From positions 1-21,069 of the forward strand of contig QKFK01000002.1 of NCBI GenBank assembly GCA_003252195.1: 21,069 bases of DNA. Direction: 5' to 3'. The stretch is from Rhodospirillales bacterium (GTDB taxonomy: Bacteria > Pseudomonadota > Alphaproteobacteria > QKFK01 > SZUA-500). Position 1 is the stretch's first letter; each line of letters starts with the position of its first letter. This document shows positions 14,899 to 21,069 of the stretch, piece after piece. The notes below the pieces were generated by a model. The model was given only the letters and a program-made list of their open reading frames with translations, made no database searches and had not been told where the DNA came from. Both the position numbers and the translations under genes were made by a program.

Positions 14899-16857
14899 TT
14901 ATTTGATTTTAATTTCCTTAGCTTTTGTCTCTCTTTTGCTTTCATACATTCTTTTATCAGCAACAGATGACAAGTCCTTAAATCTAGCACCATCTTCTGG
15001 GAACATACTATAGCCAAAGCTACAACCTACTAAGACTTTCGTATCATCACCTATGTCAAATTCTTCCTTCATTCTATTTTCAAGAATTTTGCATATATTT
15101 TTTACGTCACTCTCACTTTTTACATTATCTAATAAAATAACAAATTCATCACCACCAACTCTAGATACAGTATCACTGTTTCTTAAATTGCTCTTGAATC
15201 TTACAGCTGTTTCTATCAAAATCTTATCACCAGCCTCATGCCCATATGTATCGTTAATAGGCTTAAATTTATTCAAATCGGCATATACTAAAGCAAACAT
15301 TTCTTTATTTCGCTGACCTCTTCTAATTGCCACATCAACCCTATCTTCTAACAAAGTTCTGTTAGGTAGATTTGTGAGAGGATCACGGTTAGATTTTTCA
15401 CTAATCTCATTCTCTTTCTCAGTAAAGTGAGTAATATCAGAGCTAATCTCAATCAAATAGCCTTTATTCCTAGTAGATTTAATATACCTTAAATAGGTCA
15501 TTGTTGGAATAGCTACACCATCCTTGCGTCTTTTCCATATTTCACTAGGGCGATTACTGTTCTCTATTGCTTCTTCAGCATATATTTCAAAATTATCTAC
15601 ATCTATAGCGTTTGCATAAAAATCTTTAATATTTTTACCAATAACCTCATTTTTATAATAGCCAAGCACGGCAGGCATCGCCTTATTAACTCTTATAATT
15701 TTACCATTTGTATCTGCTATAGAAATAATATCTTGGGTTAAATCTGAAACCACGGCGTTAATTTCATTCATCTCTTTTGCATCTGCTTTTTGCGCAGATA
15801 TAATTCCCAAAGATAATGATATTACGAAAACAAGAGATATAAAAATCACATTCAATAAAACATAATTATAGTGCTTTGCATATTGGAGATTAATATAGCC
15901 TTGCCCCAATTTAACATATGTTACCCATTGTCTTTTTTCTATATTTTCGCCTTGATGAACCAATTTTCGAACAACTGAAATAGTATTATCGTCATCTCCC
16001 CTTACAAATTCTTGCTCTGAACTAATATTATCAAATGGTATTATCTTCTTATATACATACAAATCACCATTAAGATAAAAATTACCTTCGTCTTTACTAA
16101 AGCCATCATATAATTCTGGAGACAGTGTTTTTATATTTGTATTTTGATTTAACGCATTTCCCCACTCCATAGCTTTATTAGGATTTTTAATCCAATGCCC
16201 AGCATTATCGACAACAAACAAGTCGCCATACACATCTGCTTTATATGAATCAAGATAATCTATATATCTTGAGCCATCATAATTGATTGCGACAATAGCC
16301 TTTTTTTCACCATCAATAAAAACAGGCATCGCAATTCTGATAACAGGCTTGTACGGTACTTCTACTTTATTATTTTCAATATTTAGATCAAAATTAGATA
16401 TATATATTTCACCTTGATTGAGACTAATCAAATCTTTCCAATAATCTCTATATGATTTATTTTCGGTATTTTTGCTTGAATAAGCCTTATTTGCCCCCTC
16501 TAAAACAATCTTAACATCTTCTGTTCCATCAAGCTCTAAGAGCCTTATTTGTGAATAGATTTTTTTATTAACAGCATATGCTAACCAGTATTTTTCAATA
16601 TCTATCTTTTTATATTCACCAGTGAGATATTTGCGCAATGTAGAAGAGTCCGTTAGATACTTAATATCAGTATAAAGTCCCTCAAATTTGTTATTAGTAA
16701 CAGCATCTATTTTATTTAAGACTAAAAGATTATTTGCTGATAGCTTAGAGACATACGCATCTTTTTTATAATAATAGTAGCCAGCAAAACATACTGCATA
16801 AATAGATCCTAATATCACAAAGTTGTTTATTGTTTTTTTTAACATCTCTTTAAACAT
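14899..16857 (-). CDS. Membrane diguanylate cyclase (Cache-like sensor, PAS, GGDEF)
   Basis: The start is taken at ATG 16857 because AAGGA stands about eight bases before it; two TTG codons just upstream are less likely. The 652-residue protein has a membrane span (about 11-28), a periplasmic region of about 300 residues with the look of a double Cache sensor, a second span (333-354), a PAS domain (about 365-480) and a GGDEF domain (about 490-645). The active site GGDEF (568-572) is intact, and RNSD (559-562) five residues before it is the RxxD product-inhibition site, so c-di-GMP synthesis with feedback control is expected. No EAL domain is present. It is the last gene of the wecB-nfrB-nfrA series, 83 bases after the NfrA-like gene, suggesting that it supplies c-di-GMP to NfrB. 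In E. coli the cyclase DgcJ has that role. Confidence 0.92.
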   Translation of the reverse strand: MFKEMLKKTINNFVILGSIYAVCFAGYYYYKKDAYVSKLSANNLLVLNKIDAVTNNKFEGLYTDIKYLTDSSTLRKYLTGEYKKIDIEKYWLAYAVNKKIYSQIRLLELDGTEDVKIVLEGANKAYSSKNTENKSYRDYWKDLISLNQGEIYISNFDLNIENNKVEVPYKPVIRIAMPVFIDGEKKAIVAINYDGSRYIDYLDSYKADVYGDLFVVDNAGHWIKNPNKAMEWGNALNQNTNIKTLSPELYDGFSKDEGNFYLNGDLYVYKKIIPFDNISSEQEFVRGDDDNTISVVRKLVHQGENIEKRQWVTYVKLGQGYINLQYAKHYNYVLLNVIFISLVFVISLSLGIISAQKADAKEMNEINAVVSDLTQDIISIADTNGKIIRVNKAMPAVLGYYKNEVIGKNIKDFYANAIDVDNFEIYAEEAIENSNRPSEIWKRRKDGVAIPTMTYLRYIKSTRNKGYLIEISSDITHFTEKENEISEKSNRDPLTNLPNRTLLEDRVDVAIRRGQRNKEMFALVYADLNKFKPINDTYGHEAGDKILIETAVRFKSNLRNSDTVSRVGGDEFVILLDNVKSESDVKNICKILENRMKEEFDIGDDTKVLVGCSFGYSMFPEDGARFKDLSSVADKRMYESKRETKAKEIKIK

Positions 16858-16940
16858 CAACAAATTCCTTACAAATAATCACAATAATATATAGTTTACT
16901 CGCACAATCTTAAACCTGTAAATATAACTAATCTATCAAA

Positions 16941-18126
16941 CTAGAATGAATTAGTTATTTGTAGCCAGAAAATATTATCATCATCTTCGCTCAAGCCAAA
17001 CCGATAACTAAGATTAATATCAACATATGATTTTGGGGCATTATATTTGTCTTCTCTGTACCATTTTCTTATGTGTAAACCTGGGCCAATAGAGGCGTAG
17101 TTTTTTTGTTCTTTGGGTCTTGCAGAGCTATAGTGAGTAGAAAAGAAAAACATATGAGGCGAAAACGATGTTAATGGATCAAGCTCATCAAACCTATATG
17201 AGCGTCCCACTCTAAAATCTGTTACATTTGCCCAATTATAATTAGATAACGAATAAATCTCTTCGGTAAATAAATTAACGTAAGCCCAGTCTTTTACATA
17301 TGGCTCTAACTCTAAGCCAGTATCCCAACTAAAGCCGACCTTAAGCCTTGTATCATCATCAGCCTCAACACCAAGCGGAAAGAAATGCTCAGCGCTAACC
17401 ACTAAATTATAATCTGACAATGGCTCATACCTAACACCAATGTTTGATACGGTATAATCCCAACCATATGCATCTGGAGATTCTAATGTGCCCCACACTT
17501 GACCATATAATTGTAATTGCTTGCCATTATTAAAATATGGTTGCCAAAACACTTCTTGTATCGTTTGCATAGATTCATGCTTTTTATCAGGGTCTGAATA
17601 AAACAGCGAGTTATACATACCCCACTTTTCAGACACATCAGCATGTTCTCTGCGGATATCATATAACCTTTCTATATTTTCTTTATCTTTGGGAGTTGGG
17701 GTTACATCTATAGCTTTTTCAAAATAATAAACTGCCTTTTCATTATTGTGTAATCTCTTATTAGCATAAGCCATATCCATAATTATAATGCTCTGGGTTA
17801 TTTACATCCACCGCATTTTCAAAAAACTCTAATGCTTCTTTATCTTTTTTATACCTTAAATACATATACCCAACTTGAGCGTATCTCACCTTGCTTGAAA
17901 AATATTTTAATGATTCTTTTGCCACTAATAAGGCATCATCTATTTTTCCTTCTTTTTCTAGCTCTTCTGATTTTGCCCATAGAATTTCAGATTTTTCAAA
18001 ATCTGTTTTTGATGTATTCTCTGTTATCCGCACAACTATGGCTGAAAAATTAGAATCAAGGCTATTAGAAAATCCCTGCTTAGGGAACAAACACACCAAC
18101 ATAATTAACAATGTCATTCTAATCAT
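16941..18126 (-). pseudogene. nfrA: NfrA-like TPR and outer-membrane barrel exporter, split by a frameshift
   Basis: Two overlapping frames make one protein. The first (ATG 18126, GGA ten bases upstream, one base after the nfrB stop) has a signal peptide (MIRMTLLIMLVCLFPKQGFS) and two TPR units, ending early at HYNYGYGLC. The second continues with AYANKRLHNNEKAVYYFEKA, completing a third TPR, followed by a beta-barrel domain of about 180 residues rich in alternating aromatic strands (LYGQVWGTLES, SNIGVRYEPLSDYNL, SYVDINLSYRFGL) and a terminal phenylalanine. That is the NfrA C-terminal domain of the phage N4 adsorption protein A. Removing one G near 17774 joins them into 394 residues and puts the TPR alanine and tyrosine in register. 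E. coli NfrA is about 990 residues, so this is a compact form. It likely exports the polymer made by NfrB. The frameshift is real or a read error. Confidence 0.8.
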
Positions 18127-18127
18127 T

Positions 18128-19978
18128 CTATGCATTTCCTTCTTTACAAAGATTAAGCAACTCTTCCATTTTTTCATCCGTAACTATCATTGGCTGCACA
18201 GGGCAACCATTGTTCGTCTCTACCAGCTTTTTAATCTGATCTTCTGGCACAAACCTTGTAACAGCGAGCTTAAGTATTTTTGTTTTGCCAATTAACCCTA
18301 TTGGGAACACACCAAAATTAAGAGCAATATCTTTGGGTATTAAACCCATAAACACTTTTACATCCTCATCTTTCAAGTCTGCCATAGGATAACCCGTTTG
18401 AGCTGACACAATCTCTGCCAAATCTACAGGACTTATCCCTGCTGTTTGCACCAATATCTCACCCAATTTTTTATTGGTTTTCTTCTGAATGGATAAAGCA
18501 GCATCAAGCTGATCTGGGGTTAAAACTTTTTTATCTATCAAAAGTTCACCCAAGCGCTTTCTTTCAAATTTGATAATTTCTTCAGACGGATATTCATGCT
18601 GAGTTTTATCCCAAGCAATTCTTTTCCCCATTATGGTATGTTTAGTATATATATAAAAAGCTCTAATAGTTGCCGAAGCGTTTATAATATTTGATATCAA
18701 TATTCTCGGTATACTTAAAAAAGCCTGTCTCATTCCATAAAGATATTTTACAAAATAGAAACGATGAAACACCCTATTTGCTAAAATTGCAGTGTTAGCC
18801 CATATAATCCAATGAGGTAACTTTATGCTAAAGCGTTCATTATACAAATAATAATCTACAACAAAGAAAATAAGTAATAAATAGGTCATAAGGGTTACAA
18901 TATTTAGAATAAGACCTTTTCTATCTCTCCAGAAAAAGTATTTTCTAAACAAGCCCCCTTTCCACGCACTAAGGCTCCAGCTTTGAAAGCATATCCCAAT
19001 AACCCATCTAGTTTTTTGCCTTATAGCAAGCCACATATTGTTAGGGAAAATTTCTGTAACGGCGATTGGTCTTTCAACCGTAATAGTTTTTTTCCTGCCA
19101 AATATGTTTGTTACTTCTCTGGTTGCATAAACTGGAAAGGTAACAAATATTTGCGACATACCAGCTTCATTTAACCTAAAGCAGATATCATAATCTTCGG
19201 TTAGGGAATCTGTATTAAACGGTTGGTTAGCCTCTCTTTCTAGCAATGCTTCTATTGCCTCTCGGCTAAAGCATGTTGCAACCCCAGCACTGGGAACAGA
19301 GTGGATTAAAGCCTCCCTCACTATCAAATCTTTAGAGTGGCTTTCGGCAAATTCATCAATATATGATCCTGAAACCAAATTCTTACCGCTTTGCTCCAAC
19401 GCTCTTACAGGAATTTGAATAAACGATTTTCTTGGAATTAAAAAATTAAACAGACGTAGCTCCAACGGATCTATAACATCTTCACTATCATGCATACAAA
19501 TAGCCGAGAACTTAAAAGCATTTTCTTTTTCATATAACAAAATAGCCTGAATAACCCAGTTTAAGCAATCGGCCTTACAGGTAGGGCCATCATGTGGAAC
19601 TATAACTTTTTTTACTCTGTAATCTTTGTTTACAGCCTTATCTACTTCAGCATTTGTCTCTTTGTCATTTTTATAAACCCCAACAAAAAAACGATAATTG
19701 CTATAATCAATCAACCTTATGTTAGTTGAAAGCATTCTTTCAATAACGTCATATTCTTTCCACGCAGGAACCATTATAGCAATAGGTTTTTCTTCTTTTT
19801 CTCGTAATTGATCAACCGTAATCTTAGGATACTTCGGGGTTATAAAAATAGCTCTATATGCTCTTCTTACCCAATAACATATATCAATAAAAGCATCATC
19901 TATACCAGATATAAGAATAGTATAAGCTATTATATTTATGATAACTTCAATATAATCTGTTAACAGCCAATTACTCAT
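18128..19978 (-). CDS. nfrB: NfrB-like polysaccharide synthase: GT2 glycosyltransferase with C-terminal MshEN c-di-GMP domain
   Basis: The 616-residue inner-membrane protein opens with a membrane span (about 8-30) and the NfrB-type FIDICYWVRRAYRAI. The cytoplasmic GT2 domain (65-330) has VPAWKEYDVIERML, the nucleotide-sugar/metal motif HDSED (163-167), the catalytic TED (260-262) and QKTRW (321-325). Further spans follow (about 357-377, 388-405, 418-445). The C-terminus is an MshEN domain: two 24-residue motifs at 475-498 (RLGELLIDKK...LSIQ) and 504-527 (KLGEILVQTA...VSAQ) separated by KKTNK, the five-residue spacing of the c-di-GMP-binding form. The central glycine of each motif is replaced (K484, A513). 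In E. coli NfrB polymerises a ManNAc-containing glycan when c-di-GMP is bound. Its ATG overlaps the wecB stop by eight bases, implying coupled translation. Confidence 0.93.
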   Translation of the reverse strand: MSNWLLTDYIEVIINIIAYTILISGIDDAFIDICYWVRRAYRAIFITPKYPKITVDQLREKEEKPIAIMVPAWKEYDVIERMLSTNIRLIDYSNYRFFVGVYKNDKETNAEVDKAVNKDYRVKKVIVPHDGPTCKADCLNWVIQAILLYEKENAFKFSAICMHDSEDVIDPLELRLFNFLIPRKSFIQIPVRALEQSGKNLVSGSYIDEFAESHSKDLIVREALIHSVPSAGVATCFSREAIEALLEREANQPFNTDSLTEDYDICFRLNEAGMSQIFVTFPVYATREVTNIFGRKKTITVERPIAVTEIFPNNMWLAIRQKTRWVIGICFQSWSLSAWKGGLFRKYFFWRDRKGLILNIVTLMTYLLLIFFVVDYYLYNERFSIKLPHWIIWANTAILANRVFHRFYFVKYLYGMRQAFLSIPRILISNIINASATIRAFYIYTKHTIMGKRIAWDKTQHEYPSEEIIKFERKRLGELLIDKKVLTPDQLDAALSIQKKTNKKLGEILVQTAGISPVDLAEIVSAQTGYPMADLKDEDVKVFMGLIPKDIALNFGVFPIGLIGKTKILKLAVTRFVPEDQIKKLVETNNGCPVQPMIVTDEKMEELLNLCKEGNA

Positions 19979-21069
19979 TTATATTAAAATACCTTTTAAT
20001 TATAGAAACTATTTGCTCTGACGAATGCCCATCACCATATGGATTTTCTTTAACTGGCTCATAAGAGCCATCGATAATTTTTGGTAAAAGTCTGTTAGCA
20101 ATGTTTAAGATATTCTCCTTGCTAGTTCCAGATAAGAATGAGCTACCTGCTACAACGCCTTCCATTCTTTCTGTATGGTCACGCAAAACGATAAGAGGAA
20201 CTCCTAATGAGGCAGCCTCCTCCTGAATTCCACCAGAATCAGATAAGATTAACTTTGAGTGTTTTATTACATAAATCATATCTTCATAGCTAAACGGTTT
20301 CATCAATTTTATATTATCAATCCCACTTAACATTTCTTCTACAATGGCTTTAACATTATTATTTGGGTGAACAGGAACCACGATTTCCACATTATCTTTT
20401 TGATATTTTTTAGCTATTTCTTGAACCGCCTCACATATTTCTCTTAACTGACCAGAAATATATGCCTCTCTTCGGTGAGTTGTAACCAACACTATGTTTT
20501 TAGAAAAATCCACTACTGAGCCAAGCTCTTGAGAAGGCTCTTTTGCGACCTTTGCCACTGTTTTAAGAGCATCTACCACCGTATTTCCTGTTACAAAAAT
20601 CTTATCTTCAGGAACATTTTCTTTTAACAATGCTTGCTTTGACATTTCAGTCGGAGCAAAATTCAACTCTGCAACAATAGAGGCAAAGCGCCTAAACACT
20701 TCCTCTGGAAATGGGCTATATATATTATTTGTTCTAAGTCCTGCCTCAACATGGAAAAAAGGAATTCTGTTATAAAAAGCAGTGAGAGCCGCAATAAAAA
20801 CAGTTGTTGTATCGCCTTGTGCTATTATCGCATCAAAGTTACCTGAAGCATTTCGCCAATAGTCTCTAAAACAAATATCATCTTTAGGCCTGTCAACTCT
20901 ATCTATAATCATGTTATTAATTGAGTTCATAATACTTGACGATATATTTGCCAAGCTCGGCTCTATTATATCTAGCTCAAAATGCGTTTGCGCTTTAATA
21001 TTAAAAAATTCTAGCATATGGTTTGTAAGCTCTTTTTGCTGCCCACTCACACAAACATGAACATCAATA
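19971..21069 (-). CDS. wecB: UDP-N-acetylglucosamine 2-epimerase, N-terminus cut by the window edge
   Basis: The frame is open to the right edge: upstream of the GTG at 21050 the codons still read IDVHVC, continuing into VSGQQKEL, which corresponds to the conserved VxxTGQH-type segment near residue 40. The GTG is therefore internal and about 30-35 N-terminal residues are missing. Conserved parts are AQGDTTT, FFHVEAGLRT, SPFPEEVFRRF, VTTHRRE and LSDSGGIQEEA, carrying the aspartate, glutamates, arginine, histidine and serine-glutamate of the active and UDP-binding sites. The enzyme interconverts UDP-GlcNAc and UDP-ManNAc in the cytoplasm. Its position immediately upstream of and overlapping nfrB indicates that it provides the UDP-ManNAc donor for that synthase, as WecB does for NfrB in E. 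coli. An epimerase for another polysaccharide is possible but less likely here. Confidence 0.94.
   Translation of the reverse strand, partial: IDVHVCVSGQQKELTNHMLEFFNIKAQTHFELDIIEPSLANISSSIMNSINNMIIDRVDRPKDDICFRDYWRNASGNFDAIIAQGDTTTVFIAALTAFYNRIPFFHVEAGLRTNNIYSPFPEEVFRRFASIVAELNFAPTEMSKQALLKENVPEDKIFVTGNTVVDALKTVAKVAKEPSQELGSVVDFSKNIVLVTTHRREAYISGQLREICEAVQEIAKKYQKDNVEIVVPVHPNNNVKAIVEEMLSGIDNIKLMKPFSYEDMIYVIKHSKLILSDSGGIQEEAASLGVPLIVLRDHTERMEGVVAGSSFLSGTSKENILNIANRLLPKIIDGSYEPVKENPYGDGHSSEQIVSIIKRYFNINE

Noticed and set aside
18127..18177. Longer start of the NfrA-like protein (MKKWKSC...), overlapping nfrB by 50 bases
   Set aside because: The ATG at 18126 has a ribosome site at good spacing and yields a clean signal peptide; the longer form adds a polar stretch before it.
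21048..21050. GTG as the start of the epimerase gene
   Set aside because: The upstream codons to the window edge still encode residues matching the family (IDVHVC), and the conserved N-terminal part would be missing, so the gene continues outside the window.
1..21069. CRISPR array, tRNA, rRNA, insertion sequence or prophage
   Set aside because: No regularly spaced repeats, cloverleaf sequences, transposase or phage genes were recognised on either strand.

Overview
The window is A+T-rich, densely coded DNA that reads as one bacterial chromosomal region. The gene content points to a Gram-negative proteobacterium able to live without oxygen. It includes an anaerobe-type hybrid-cluster protein with its Crp/Fnr-family regulator, a glnK-amtB operon behind a sigma-54 promoter, a NifA-like activator, an outer-membrane exporter of the NfrA family and an adenosine-kinase-like PfkB protein. 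A low-GC alphaproteobacterium would fit, but this is inference from gene style and not from a marker gene. No phage, transposase, CRISPR array, rRNA or tRNA was seen.

Left part (1-3280): an NO/nitrosative-stress module. A minus-strand hcp gene runs off the left edge. It is divergent from a Crp/Fnr-family regulator, which is followed by a ferredoxin-like protein of the type that travels with hcp. Two matching palindromes (TTGACC..GTCAA type) lie in the hcp/regulator gap and between the regulator and the ferredoxin gene, so the three genes form a small regulon.

Nitrogen part (3290-6950): glnK then amtB on the minus strand, with a near-perfect -24/-12 promoter, an intercistronic inverted repeat and a strong terminator. 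They are divergent from a NifA-like sigma-54 activator. glnK carries a frameshift that removes its C-terminal half.

Middle part (6951-14683): two unrelated multi-membrane-span proteins (a DUF2079-like protein and a GT-C/GT39-like glycosyltransferase), a Bcp peroxiredoxin, a PfkB-family adenosine-like kinase, a small isoprenylcysteine-methyltransferase-like protein, a short NagA-like deacetylase and an EamA transporter. Two short intergenic stretches (13579-13701 and 14825-14890) look like tails of lost genes.

Right part (14899-21069, minus strand): the most striking region. The order of transcription is wecB (UDP-GlcNAc 2-epimerase, running off the right edge), nfrB (inner-membrane GT2 glycosyltransferase with a C-terminal MshEN c-di-GMP-binding domain), an nfrA-like TPR plus outer-membrane barrel protein (split by a frameshift), and a membrane diguanylate cyclase. 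In E. coli the same four functions make a c-di-GMP-dependent ManNAc-containing polysaccharide that serves as the phage N4 receptor, but there the parts are encoded at separate loci. Here sugar-donor supply, polymerisation, export and second-messenger control sit in one apparent operon.
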